From the NCBI RefSeq assembly GCF_002377905.1, contig NZ_DFQS01000056.1, forward strand, positions 32,243 to 96,242: 64,000 bases of DNA, given 5' to 3'. Source of the DNA: Psychrobacter sp. UBA3483. GTDB taxonomy: Bacteria > Pseudomonadota > Gammaproteobacteria > Pseudomonadales > Moraxellaceae. Position numbers and translations under genes: made by a program. This document shows, piece after piece, positions 44,103 through 53,207 of the stretch. The first letter of the stretch is position 1. Each line of letters starts with the position of its first letter. The notes under the pieces are model-generated. The model made no database searches and had not been told where the DNA came from. It saw nothing but the letters and a program-made list of their open reading frames with translations.

Positions 44103-44975
44103 ATGACAATACCTGAGACCGAAAATATCAAAAGTGACAACATTCAAACTGAAACCGCAACTGAAAAACGGGCAATTTATACCTTAGCTATTGCCATCGA
44201 GTTTTTAGGCACAAATTACTATGGCTGGCAACGACAACGAGAAGTGTTGGGTGTTCAAGAAGCGTTAGAAACCGCTATCAGCAAGGTCGCCAATGAAACG
44301 GTAGAAGTGGTAGCAGCAGGGCGTACGGATTCGAGCGTCCATGCCAGTAACATGATTGCGCATTTTGTCACTCATGCTTATCGCCCTACCCATAACTGGC
44401 TACGCGGCATCAATAGCTTATTACCGGATGATATTGCCCTGCGCTGGGTTCAACCGATGCCCGCTGACTTTCATGCGCGCTTTGGCGCTATTGCCCGCCG
44501 TTATCGCTATATCACTCTTAATCAAGCCCAGCGCCCTGCTATTTTAAATCATCAAGTGACTCACATTTATGAGCCGCTAGATTTGGCCGCCATGCAATTA
44601 GCAGCGGCTGATATTGCCGGTACTCATGATTTTAGTAGCTACCGTGCTGCCGCTTGTCAGTCTAATCAGCCTGTGCGTCATGTCAGTCATGCTAGACTAT
44701 TTGCGCATGGGCAGTTTATCGTTTTTGATATTCAAGCGGATGGATTTCTACATCATATGGTGCGCAATCTAATGGGCACACTCTATGCTATCGGCCGACA
44801 TGAGTTGCCGCCAGCCGCCTTTTTAGATATTTTAGCTAAAAAAGACCGTAACATCGCACCGCCGACCGCTTCTGGTGACGGCCTGTATTTTATCAATGCC
44901 TATTACCCTGAGCGCTTTCAACAGTTATTGCCACCCGCGCCTTTAACGCCTGTTTGGCTTAACCTGCCTGATTAA
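44103..44975 (+). CDS. truA: tRNA pseudouridine synthase A
   Basis: 290 residues; modifies U38-U40 of tRNA anticodon arms. The catalytic Asp lies in AAGRTDSSVHA; FHARFGAIARRYRY and QADGFLHHMVRNLMG are the TruA core. An N-terminal extension of about 20 residues precedes. Gene order asparaginase-truA with a 37-base gap suggests cotranscription. Confidence 0.94.
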   Translation: MTIPETENIKSDNIQTETATEKRAIYTLAIAIEFLGTNYYGWQRQREVLGVQEALETAISKVANETVEVVAAGRTDSSVHASNMIAHFVTHAYRPTHNWLRGINSLLPDDIALRWVQPMPADFHARFGAIARRYRYITLNQAQRPAILNHQVTHIYEPLDLAAMQLAAADIAGTHDFSSYRAAACQSNQPVRHVSHARLFAHGQFIVFDIQADGFLHHMVRNLMGTLYAIGRHELPPAAFLDILAKKDRNIAPPTASGDGLYFINAYYPERFQQLLPPAPLTPVWLNLPD

Positions 44976-45051
44976 ATAATGAGCGGGCATCGTTAATACA
45001 AATAGGCATACATATCACTTACAAGCTGTCAAGTAAAAATCAGGTACTGTA

Positions 45052-45080
45052 TTGCTTTAATGCGCTAACTTGCGTATAAT
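45052..45080 (+). promoter_or_regulatory. infA promoter
   Basis: TTGCTT (45052-45057), 17-base spacer, perfect TATAAT (45075-45080), about 38 bases before the infA start. A good sigma-70 promoter, fitting constitutive expression. Confidence 0.75.
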
Positions 45081-45117
45081 ATGGTCTTATTTTTAATTGA
45101 TTGATAGATAAAAAATT

Positions 45118-45339
45118 ATGGCAAAAGACGATATTATTGAATTTGAAGGCGAAGTCATTGACACCCTTCCAAATACGTTATTTAAAGTTCGTTTAGAAAA
45201 CGGACATGAGATCATTGCGCACATTTCAGGTAAGATGCGTAAACATTACATTCGCATTTTAACCGGCGATAAAGTTAAGGTTGAGATGACGCCTTACGAC
45301 CTATCAAAAGGTCGCATTACTTACCGTGGTAAAAACTAA
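45118..45339 (+). CDS. infA: Translation initiation factor IF-1
   Basis: 73-residue OB-fold protein; the sequence KDDIIEFEGEVIDTLPN and GHEIIAHISGKMRKHYIRI is characteristic. Binds the 30S A site during initiation. Monocistronic with its own promoter and a downstream terminator. Confidence 0.98.
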   Translation: MAKDDIIEFEGEVIDTLPNTLFKVRLENGHEIIAHISGKMRKHYIRILTGDKVKVEMTPYDLSKGRITYRGKN

Positions 45340-45484
45340 ATTTTTATTACCTAAAGTGGTTATAACTGCATTGATATCAATGCTTGAGTGGTTTAACTGA
45401 TAATAATAATGATATTGCTAACCTACTCATTATTGCCTAGCGAATTTTAGGGTTGTAATATCAGTTTTTTGCTTTTGCCATAGA

Positions 45485-45516
45485 AAAAATACCGCTATTT
45501 TAGCGGTATTTTTTTG
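45485..45516. terminator. Bidirectional terminator
   Basis: AATACCGCTA / TAGCGGTATT stem with A-run on one side and T-run on the other, between infA and the L,D-transpeptidase gene. Confidence 0.88.
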
Positions 45517-45571
45517 TCTTCATTTCAAGCTCTGAGCTTTAAAAGTCTATTACTCTATACATAATAACTTC

Positions 45572-46660
45572 TTATTTAAACTCGACCGTAGCCCCATCTT
45601 GAATCACCCCCAACAGCGCTAAAGCATCCCAGTTGGTCAGGCGGATACAGCCAGCTGATGCCTGACGGCTAATACGCGCAGGATCTGGCGAGCCATGAAT
45701 ACCGTAAGAAGGCTTACTCAGGCCTATCCATACCAGACCGACCGGATTGTTTGGGCCTGGCGGAATGATAGACTTACTGCCATCGTCACCCGTATAGGTA
45801 TAGTTAGGCTCATGTACTTTTACTTCTACCGTATGTGTGCCCGTTGGTGAGGGCGTTGCAGTACTGCCCACTGTAGTCGGATAGCTGGCAATTAAGTTAT
45901 TTTTATCGTCATAAGCGTATAACGTTTCGGTCGCTTTATCAGCAACGACACGGCTCACAGGCTTGGTATTAGGATTGCCTGGGTTATAAACGGTAATGGT
46001 TTCGCCGGCGCTAAATTTAGCATTAGGATTGAGCGCTTTAAGGTATTTTTCGCTCATATGGAACTTTTCTGCTAAGCCTTCCGTCACGCTTTCATAATAC
46101 ATGCCATCGAGCTTGGCTTTGGCTTCTGCGCCAGCGGGAATGGTAGTGGTTTTAATATTGACATCCGCTTCACTCAGCTGATAACGAACCAATACTGGCT
46201 GTGTTGTCAGCTTGTCATTTTTAGTCAATGCCTGCCAAGTCTCGTTATTTAAAGCATCAGTTACCGTCAAGCCATTGGCTTTTTGAAACGCTTGCATGGC
46301 TTTGATGGTGTTTTTACCCCAATATCCATCAACTGCACCAACGCCATTTTGGTTCCAGTTTAATAGAGCTTGCAGCTTGGTAGTAGTCTCACGATCTCTC
46401 TTCATTCCTTGTTTCCAAGTAGCACTATTTACCTTTTGCGCCTGCACTGGCAAATTTTCAGTGGTATATTTAATCGTGGGTAAATACTTATTTAACGACG
46501 TGGCAGCTTTACTGTTACCGGCAACTTTTTGACTGACGCCATTGGTTACTGGGCTAATATCCTTAGTATTATCAGTAGCAGCAAAGCTTGGGCTCATCAA
46601 TAGAGCCGTTGATAAACCAAACGCCGCTAAGGCACTACTGATTTTTGTTACCTTATACAT
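45572..46660 (-). CDS. L,D-transpeptidase with peptidoglycan-binding and LysM-like domains
   Basis: 362 residues: signal peptide (ends about residue 27, PSFAA), PG_binding_1 domain (about 90-140, LQALLNWNQNGVGAVDGYWG), LysM-like (about 180-220), and a YkuD catalytic domain with GIHGSP...SRQASAGCIRLTNWD, holding the His and catalytic Cys. It forms 3-3 cross-links in the periplasm or anchors proteins. Transcribed alone. Confidence 0.92.
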   Translation of the reverse strand: MYKVTKISSALAAFGLSTALLMSPSFAATDNTKDISPVTNGVSQKVAGNSKAATSLNKYLPTIKYTTENLPVQAQKVNSATWKQGMKRDRETTTKLQALLNWNQNGVGAVDGYWGKNTIKAMQAFQKANGLTVTDALNNETWQALTKNDKLTTQPVLVRYQLSEADVNIKTTTIPAGAEAKAKLDGMYYESVTEGLAEKFHMSEKYLKALNPNAKFSAGETITVYNPGNPNTKPVSRVVADKATETLYAYDDKNNLIASYPTTVGSTATPSPTGTHTVEVKVHEPNYTYTGDDGSKSIIPPGPNNPVGLVWIGLSKPSYGIHGSPDPARISRQASAGCIRLTNWDALALLGVIQDGATVEFK

Positions 46661-46995
46661 GTAAAACTCCTAGAATTATAATCGATGTTCTTTTTATTAG
46701 AATTTAATGAGAAATTTACTATTAAAGCCCTTTTCTTATAGAAACCTTATTTAAAGCCCAATGGCTAGAGCTTAATAGTTTTTAAATTATTATGATGTCA
46801 TACAGAAATATTACAGATAAATAACCCTTACTTTAATTAATAAGTAAGCTACTTATAGTGACATATCAGCGTGTGAGGATATAACAGCTTTGTGTTAATT
46901 AAACCTATATCCTGCAGTAGCTGTGTTAAAAAAAGACTTTTTTTGCGACTATCTGGGTAAGTCTGTTACGGTGCATAAACTAGCCATATGGGCAT
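46661..46995. other. Intergenic region upstream of L,D-transpeptidase
   Basis: AT-rich with no credible ORF on either strand. It must hold the transpeptidase promoter on the minus strand. No specific regulatory motif was recognised. Confidence 0.4.
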
Positions 46996-47030
46996 AAAAA
47001 AACCCATAACTTGCTTGGCAAATTATGGGT
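46996..47030 (-). terminator. Terminator of leuB
   Basis: AACCCATAA / TTATGGGT arms; on the minus strand followed by seven T. It lies about 70 bases beyond the leuB stop. Confidence 0.75.
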
Positions 47031-47099
47031 ATATCATGCTTAAGTTTTAAAAAATCATTAGGATGTAGAAATATCAGCTTCTCTTTAAAGCTGAACCCA

Positions 47100-48203
47100 C
47101 TAGCCAAACTTGGCCAATACCGCCTGCCCCATCTCTTGACAACCTACTTGCTTGAGTCCTGTCTCGCTTCGATCGAGGATATCAATGGTACGTAAGCCAT
47201 CATCAAGTACCTCACTGACCGCTTGCTCAATCGCTTGCGCGGCAGCTTCTTGTTTAAAGGTATACCGCAGCATCATCGCCACAGATAAAATGGTCGCCAA
47301 TGGATTGGCTTTATCTTGACCGGCGATATCAGGCGCTGAACCGTGGCAAGGCTCATACATACCTTTACCTGCCTCATCAAGGCTCGCTGATGGCAGCATA
47401 CCGATAGAACCAGTCAGCATCGCTGCTTCATCAGATAAAATATCACCAAACATGTTGCCCGTGACCATGACATCAAACTGCTTAGGGTCTTTAATAAGCT
47501 GCATACAAGCATTGTCCGCATACATATGCGATAACGCTACGTCATTATAATCCGCTTGCTGCATCTCAATCATCGTCTGCTTCCACAGCTCAGTGACTTC
47601 TAAAACATTTGCTTTATCAATTGAGCAAACCTTGGCGGGCGTACCTGCTGCTTGTGCACGAGTTTTTGCCAACTCAAAAGCAACTTTACCGATACGCTGA
47701 ATTTCACTGGTGCTATAAACCATGGTGTTATAGCCTTGCTGCTCGCCATTTTCTAGGGTACGAATACCGCGCGGCTCACCAAAATAAATACCGCCAGTCA
47801 ATTCACGAACGATTAACAAGTCCAAACCTGAGATAATTTCAGGCTTGATGCTTGAAGCATTAGCAAGCTGCGGATAAAGTTTAGCCACACGCAGATTGGC
47901 AAACAATCCAAGTTCGCTACGAATTTTAAGCAAGCCACGCTCAGGGCGTTTGCTGCGCTCAATAGCATCCCATTTAGGACCACCCACAGCACCTAGTAAC
48001 ACAGCATCTGCTGCGCGCGCACGTTGAAGCGTTTCTTCTGGTAACGGTTCACCCGTTGCATCAACCGCCACACCGCCGATCAATCCAGATTCAAGGGTTA
48101 AGCCTAATTCAAACTTATTATTGACAGCATTAAGCACATCAACGGCTTGAGTCATGATTTCAGGGCCGATGCCATCGCCTGCTAATGTTAAAATCGTTGC
48201 CAT
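47100..48203 (-). CDS. leuB: 3-isopropylmalate dehydrogenase
   Basis: 367 residues; oxidises and decarboxylates 3-isopropylmalate with NAD in leucine synthesis. ERSKRPERGLLKIRSEL, VRELTGGIYFGEPRG and GSAPDIAGQDKANPLATILS are family signatures (substrate and metal binding). It is in line with leuC and leuD but separated from leuD by a lipoprotein gene and terminator. Confidence 0.96.
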   Translation of the reverse strand: MATILTLAGDGIGPEIMTQAVDVLNAVNNKFELGLTLESGLIGGVAVDATGEPLPEETLQRARAADAVLLGAVGGPKWDAIERSKRPERGLLKIRSELGLFANLRVAKLYPQLANASSIKPEIISGLDLLIVRELTGGIYFGEPRGIRTLENGEQQGYNTMVYSTSEIQRIGKVAFELAKTRAQAAGTPAKVCSIDKANVLEVTELWKQTMIEMQQADYNDVALSHMYADNACMQLIKDPKQFDVMVTGNMFGDILSDEAAMLTGSIGMLPSASLDEAGKGMYEPCHGSAPDIAGQDKANPLATILSVAMMLRYTFKQEAAAQAIEQAVSEVLDDGLRTIDILDRSETGLKQVGCQEMGQAVLAKFG

Positions 48204-48306
48204 ACTAATCCTTGTGAGTAAATGGGGAAGTAAGTTGTTGTTTATGGTATTGCTAGTTTATGGTATTACCACTTATCGTATTGCTAGCAGGCTTATATAT
48301 CCTGTT

Positions 48307-48345
48307 AAAAAACGACTTCTTGGGCAATGAGCGCCGCAAGAAGTC
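48307..48345 (-). terminator. Terminator of the lipoprotein gene
   Basis: GACTTCTTG (48314-48322) and CAAGAAGTC (48337-48345) form a 9-bp stem; the minus strand continues with T6. It separates the lipoprotein gene from leuB. Confidence 0.8.
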
Positions 48346-48390
48346 AGGCTCTATAGTCGATATTTAATAATTATTTGTATCCAACTTTAT

Positions 48391-49155
48391 CTATCCCGCT
48401 TTGGTTTTCACTTTATTTTTTGCTGGTGATGGCGTTTGAGCAGGTGGAGCCTTGACCACACGAGTTTCTACAAACTCTCCTTGATGCTCAGCCCCTACCT
48501 CTTTACAAAAACGGCGCTGGACGCTATTACCTTGATAAAGATCGACACATAATGGCTCTGGAGAAGCCGTTTCTAACAAGCTACCTGAATTTGCGCCAGA
48601 TTTTTTTTGGTAAGCACGTAACTGATACGTACCTTGTTCCATAAAGTCGTGAATCATTGCAAAACGCTCGACGTAGCCCAAATTATTTTCTGGATAAAAA
48701 TTAATCTGTACTTCACGTTTAGCAGGTGTTACCCGCGCATAATAATTGGTAAGCCCAGGCATAGCAGACGCTGACAAAGGAACAATTTTAATAGCGTTTT
48801 TGTGAGTCAGCGGCGTCATATCCATAACAATGGGCGCTAAGACCTGCTTATTACCCGCACGGCTTTTGCCATTTGCATTCGCATCTTGTATCTTGACTAG
48901 CATAGCGGGGTTGATAGGCTCATGAGTGTCACTGCTTATGATACGTGTCTGATCAATGCGTGCAATTTCACAATGATACGTCCCCACGCAGGCGATATTT
49001 ACTTCGCCAGCGACAGGTTTTATTTTGCCTGTCCACGCTTTGGCATTCTCTGCTGAGTCTATCTGCTGATAGCCCGTCAATAATTGACAGCCAGATAATA
49101 ATAAGCTTGCGGCAACAGCCGTGCCTGTCCATACAGCAAAACGTGTTTTATTCAT
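48391..49155 (-). CDS. Predicted lipoprotein between leuD and leuB
   Basis: 254 residues: lipoprotein signal with lipobox LLSG-C (C23). The body has paired Cys (IACVGTYHCEI; CVDLYQG...RRFCKEV) suggesting disulfides, and a P/K-rich C-terminal tail. The family is not recognised. Located among leu genes but bounded by its own terminator, so its association with leucine synthesis is probably accidental. Confidence 0.75.
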   Translation of the reverse strand: MNKTRFAVWTGTAVAASLLLSGCQLLTGYQQIDSAENAKAWTGKIKPVAGEVNIACVGTYHCEIARIDQTRIISSDTHEPINPAMLVKIQDANANGKSRAGNKQVLAPIVMDMTPLTHKNAIKIVPLSASAMPGLTNYYARVTPAKREVQINFYPENNLGYVERFAMIHDFMEQGTYQLRAYQKKSGANSGSLLETASPEPLCVDLYQGNSVQRRFCKEVGAEHQGEFVETRVVKAPPAQTPSPAKNKVKTKAG

Positions 49156-49312
49156 AATGGCGTCTACTATTTATGAGGAAGAAAATACAATAAGGTAAAA
49201 AATAGATTGCCATTCATTTTAGCCACTTAATGCCCATAACTCAACGCTGTATTAGCGCTGAGCACTTTTTTATGTCGATTAAGATGTTCGTATGAAGCGT
49301 TTTTGGTAAAGA

Positions 49313-49963
49313 CTAAGCTCTAACCTCATTGAATATCCAAGGCGTTTTTTGCATCATTTTATGCTCATATTCTTTGATGGCGTCGCTTTGTTGCAAAGTC
49401 AGGCCGATATCATCAAGACCATTTAGCAAACAATGCTTACGAAACTCATCGACCTCAAAAGCGTACTCTTCACCGCTTGGGGTGATGACCACTTGGCGCT
49501 CAAGGTCGGCGGTTAATTTATACCCTTCATTGGCAAACGTCGCTTTCATCAAGGTATCAACGATGGCTTCATCTAGAACGATGGGCAGCATGCCATTTTT
49601 AAAACAGTTATTGTAAAAAATATCAGCGAAGCTCGGTGCGATAATCGTGCGAAAGCCATATTCTGAAAGTGCCCAAGGCGCATGCTCACGGCTTGAGCCA
49701 CAGCCAAAGTTTCGGCGTGCCAGTAAAATAGTTGCACCTTGATAACGCGGCTGATTTAGAACGAAATCTGGATTAACCACGCGAGTGCTACTGTCTTGAC
49801 CCGGATAGCCTTCGTCAAGATAACGCCAGTCGTCAAATAGATTGACGCCAAAACCGGTACGCTTAATAGATTTTAAAAACTGCTTGGCGATAATTTGGTC
49901 GGTATCGACGTTTGCGCGATCGAGCGGACAAACGATACCCGTCTGTGTGTTATAAGCTTGCAT
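49313..49963 (-). CDS. leuD: 3-isopropylmalate dehydratase small subunit
   Basis: 216 residues from ATG 49963 (AGGAAATC upstream). QFLKSIKRTGFGVNLFDDWRY, NFGCGSSREHAPWAL and IIAPSFADIFYNNCFKNGMLP are the LeuD swivelling-domain signatures. Forms the isopropylmalate isomerase with LeuC. Confidence 0.96.
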   Translation of the reverse strand: MQAYNTQTGIVCPLDRANVDTDQIIAKQFLKSIKRTGFGVNLFDDWRYLDEGYPGQDSSTRVVNPDFVLNQPRYQGATILLARRNFGCGSSREHAPWALSEYGFRTIIAPSFADIFYNNCFKNGMLPIVLDEAIVDTLMKATFANEGYKLTADLERQVVITPSGEEYAFEVDEFRKHCLLNGLDDIGLTLQQSDAIKEYEHKMMQKTPWIFNEVRA

Positions 49964-50017
49964 AAGATTTCCTATCAAATATATTTATTATTGATAAATA
50001 AAGTACAAGGTCAAAGA

Positions 50018-51436
50018 TTAAAACGTACGCACATCGACAAAGTGACCCGCCAACGCTGCTGCTGTTGCCATCGCTGGGCTGACCAAATGCGTACGACCGC
50101 CATTCCCCTGACGACCCTCAAAGTTACGGTTAGAGGTTGAGGCACAATGTTCCCCTGGCTCTAGCTTATCGGCATTCATCGCAAGGCACATAGAACAACC
50201 CGGCTCACGCCATTCAAAACCTGCATCCGTAAATAAGGCATCTAAGCCTTCTGCTTCTGCCTGCAATTTCACTTGCCCAGAACCGGCTACTACAATCGCT
50301 TCTTTAATATTATCGGCAACTTTACGCCCTTTAATCACCGCTGCGGCATCACGTAAATCTTCGATACGTGAGTTGGTACATGAACCAATAAAAATACGAT
50401 CAAGTTGGATATCCGTAATTTTTTGCCCGGCTTCTAAACCCATATAGGTATAAGCACGTAACCAACCTTCTTCTTGCGCTTCATCAACCGCTTGGTCAGG
50501 GGTTGGTACTGACTGAGTGATATCCACAACCATCTCAGGTGAGGTACCCCAAGACACCTGCGGCGCAATCTCGCTACCATCCAACTCAATCACGCTATCG
50601 AATACGGCATCATCATCTGAATACAGGGTGCGCCAATAAGCTTCGGCTTGCTCCCACTGCTCCTCGGTTGGCGCATAAGGACGACCTTTGACATACTCAA
50701 TCGTCGTATCATCGACCGCCACCATGCCGACGCGTGCGCCCGCTTCAATCGCCATGTTACAAACGGTCATTCGACCTTCCATGCTCATGTCTTCAAATAC
50801 TTGCCCTGCAAACTCAATGGCATACCCTGTCCCGCCTGCGGTGCCAATTTTGGCAATGATAGCAAGTACCACATCTTTTGGTGTCACGCCAGCGCCAAGC
50901 TTACCAGTGACTCGGATTTGCATGTTTTTTGATTTCTTTTGAATCAAACACTGGGTGGCTAGTACATGCTCAACTTCTGAGGTGCCGATACCATGCGCTA
51001 AGCAGCCAAGAGCGCCATGGGTAGCGGTATGCGAATCACCGCAAACCACCGTCATACCAGGCAAAACTAAGCCTTGTTCAGGACCGACTACGTGCAAGAT
51101 ACCTTGACGCGCATCATTAATGGTAAATTCAGCAATATCAAACTTGCTACAGTTCTCATCTAAGGTCAGTACCTGCAGGCGCGATACCTTATCTTTAATA
51201 CCAGACACGCCCTCTAAGCGCTCTTTGGTCACTGTTGGCACGTTGTGGTCAGGGCTTGCGATATTAGCCGACAGACGCCACGGCTCCCGATTGGCAAGCT
51301 CTAAGCCTTCAAAGGCTTGCGGACTTGTCACTTCGTGCAGCAAATGGCGGTCGATATAAATCAGGCTCGAACCATCATCACGCTTGGTGACTTCGTGAGC
51401 ATTCCAAAGTTTGTCATATAACGTTTGACCGGCCAT
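50018..51436 (-). CDS. leuC: 3-isopropylmalate dehydratase large subunit
   Basis: 472-residue aconitase-family enzyme. Fe-S Cys ligands occur in FIGSCTNSRIEDLRDA and REPGCSMCLAMN. CGDSHTATHGALGCLAHGIGTSEVEHVL is a further signature. It isomerises 2-isopropylmalate. leuC and leuD lie on one strand with a 54-base gap, so likely an operon controlled from the divergent region. Confidence 0.97.
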   Translation of the reverse strand: MAGQTLYDKLWNAHEVTKRDDGSSLIYIDRHLLHEVTSPQAFEGLELANREPWRLSANIASPDHNVPTVTKERLEGVSGIKDKVSRLQVLTLDENCSKFDIAEFTINDARQGILHVVGPEQGLVLPGMTVVCGDSHTATHGALGCLAHGIGTSEVEHVLATQCLIQKKSKNMQIRVTGKLGAGVTPKDVVLAIIAKIGTAGGTGYAIEFAGQVFEDMSMEGRMTVCNMAIEAGARVGMVAVDDTTIEYVKGRPYAPTEEQWEQAEAYWRTLYSDDDAVFDSVIELDGSEIAPQVSWGTSPEMVVDITQSVPTPDQAVDEAQEEGWLRAYTYMGLEAGQKITDIQLDRIFIGSCTNSRIEDLRDAAAVIKGRKVADNIKEAIVVAGSGQVKLQAEAEGLDALFTDAGFEWREPGCSMCLAMNADKLEPGEHCASTSNRNFEGRQGNGGRTHLVSPAMATAAALAGHFVDVRTF

Positions 51437-51815
51437 ATTGCTATCCTTTTATTTACTAATGACTAAATGGCTTATTACTTACTAATGAAGGTATGACTTA
51501 ATCTATTTGCTGGCGCACTTTAAGTTGCTGTTTACATCTAATATTTAATTAACCAGAGATTTTATAAAGGCAAATATTTTATAATAATGACTATTTATGA
51601 TGCTAAAAGCTTGTTAAAACAAGTAATAGGCTGTCAAAAATGCGCTTAACAGAATAAATATGTCACAATACGTCTTGATGTCTTGTGATTATAGCAGGCT
51701 AATCCTATAATAATAATTGATGATTTTTACATAGTCACAAACTTTTATTTCTAATTCATTTTGATTAGGCCAGCCAACTTTTAATTATAGCTCGCTACTA
51801 GCTAAGGACATCGGT
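51437..51815. other. Divergent control region of leuC and a LysR gene
   Basis: 379 bases without an ORF. It includes an inverted repeat TCACAA...TTGTGA (14-base spacer) near 51663-51688 and AT-rich segments. No leucine-rich leader peptide was found, so attenuation is not supported; LysR control is more likely. Confidence 0.45.
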
Positions 51816-52688
51816 GTGAATACCACAAATTTGACGACATTCGTCACGGTTATGCAAACAGGCAGTATTTCAGGTGCCGCAGAAAAGCTGTTTATTACTC
51901 AGCCTGCAGTCAGTAAACGTATTAAAAACTTAGAAGACGAATTTAACATCACCCTATTTGATACAGTCGGGCGCGGTATTGTACCGACGCAAGCGGCCAG
52001 TGAGATGTTGCCTCATGCCAAACGCTGGCTTGAAGATTATGAGAATTTTAAAATCAATCTCCAGCACTCGCAGCATATTGTCTCGGGCAAACTCGTTATC
52101 GGCACTAGCCACCATATTGGCTTGCACCACTTAGCCCCTGTGCTCAAGCATTTTATCCAAGCTTATCCTGCCGTGCAGCTCGAAGTGCATTTTGTCGATT
52201 CAGAAACGGCTCATAAAGCGGTGCTCGATGGCGATTTGTCACTCGCATTTTTAACCTTGCCGCCTGTTTACGATAAGCGCTTAACCTATCATACCTTATG
52301 GTCAGATCCGCTTTACTTTATGACCGGTACGTTATCGCCTTTAGCGACTAAGTCCAATGTGACGCTCGAGCAATTGGCGCGCTACCCTGCTATCTTACCG
52401 TCTGCCAATACCTTCACCAGCCAGATTACCTTAGCGGAATTTGCCAAACACAATCTAAAACCTTATGCCACCATGAGCACTAATCCTTTAGAATCTATCC
52501 GCATGCTGGTTTCTGTGGGACTTGGCTGGTCAGTATTGCCGCAAACCATGGTCAGCCAGGATTTGGAACGTATCGATATGGCCGATAATATCGAATTACA
52601 GCGTTATTTGGGCGTGGTCATTAATCCAAAACTCACCCAATCTAGTAGCGTAACAGCTTTACTAGATTTGCTTGCGCCGATTGACTAA
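51816..52688 (+). CDS. LysR-family regulator, probably of leuCD
   Basis: 290 residues beginning with GTG. The N-terminal HTH (TTFVTVMQTGSISGAAEKLFITQPAVSKRIKNLE) and LysR substrate domain are clear. It diverges from leuC, and such adjacent regulators often activate leu genes. Effector (for example isopropylmalate) is inference. Confidence 0.9.
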   Translation: MNTTNLTTFVTVMQTGSISGAAEKLFITQPAVSKRIKNLEDEFNITLFDTVGRGIVPTQAASEMLPHAKRWLEDYENFKINLQHSQHIVSGKLVIGTSHHIGLHHLAPVLKHFIQAYPAVQLEVHFVDSETAHKAVLDGDLSLAFLTLPPVYDKRLTYHTLWSDPLYFMTGTLSPLATKSNVTLEQLARYPAILPSANTFTSQITLAEFAKHNLKPYATMSTNPLESIRMLVSVGLGWSVLPQTMVSQDLERIDMADNIELQRYLGVVINPKLTQSSSVTALLDLLAPID

Positions 52689-52750
52689 AGCTTTGGCAAG
52701 CGATTATATATTATTCGCTAATCAAGATATTTATTCGATAAACTGGCGCG

Positions 52751-52780
52751 TTCGCATTTGTGTGACTCATACGTTATAAT
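52751..52780 (+). promoter_or_regulatory. Candidate promoter for a non-coding transcript
   Basis: TATAAT (52775-52780) with a weak -35 TTCGCA 18 bases upstream (52751-52756). It points to a 300-base region without ORFs that ends in a terminator. Confidence 0.45.
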
Positions 52781-52889
52781 ACGTCTGACGTTGTTTAGAT
52801 AACATAATTTTACCTGAAACTCACTGATAATCATATATTGAAGACTTCTAGTAATATATGATAGTAAGCAGTAGGTTTGATGGTTTTAA

Positions 52890-53028
52890 ATGATTGGTTA
52901 TATAAGCGGCTGATATTTATAAATGATGATTTGATGCGAGCAAGTGAGAAAATAAGATTGCGCTACAAGTTTGCCGTTTGCATTTCATCATAACTTTGTA
53001 GGTATCAGCCCACAACCACACCAATCAT
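52890..53028 (+). ncRNA. Large imperfect palindrome, candidate structured RNA
   Basis: Nested complementary arms: ATGATTGGT (52890-52898) with ACCAATCAT (53020-53028), GGCTGATA (52908-52915) with TATCAGCC (53003-53010), ATGATGA (52923-52929) with TCATCAT (52985-52991), then GATGC with GCATT. The whole 139-base segment can fold into one long interrupted hairpin. A terminator follows at 53054-53086 and no ORF covers it. It may be an sRNA, a 6S-like RNA or a palindromic repeat element; identity is unknown. Confidence 0.5.
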
Positions 53029-53053
53029 ATAAAACTAACAGCAGATTTTGAAT

Positions 53054-53086
53054 AAAAGCCATTATGTCCTACTTAATGGCTTTTTT
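53054..53086 (+). terminator. Terminator upstream of putP
   Basis: AAAAGCCATT and AATGGCTTTT form a 10-base stem followed by T-run on the plus strand, about 120 bases before putP. It would end any transcript from the region at 52750-53030. Confidence 0.8.
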
Positions 53087-53207
53087 CGTCTTTAGATTTT
53101 TTATCTTGAGATACATTGAGATATGGTTTTTAAGCAGCGTCTTATAAGACTCAATTTTTCTCGTTAAAAATAATGACAGCCAACTATGTTGGTTAAGGAC
53201 AGTTTAT

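Noticed and set aside
51437..51815. Leucine attenuation leader upstream of leuC
   Set aside because: No short ORF with a run of Leu codons was seen on the minus strand, and no terminator/antiterminator pair.
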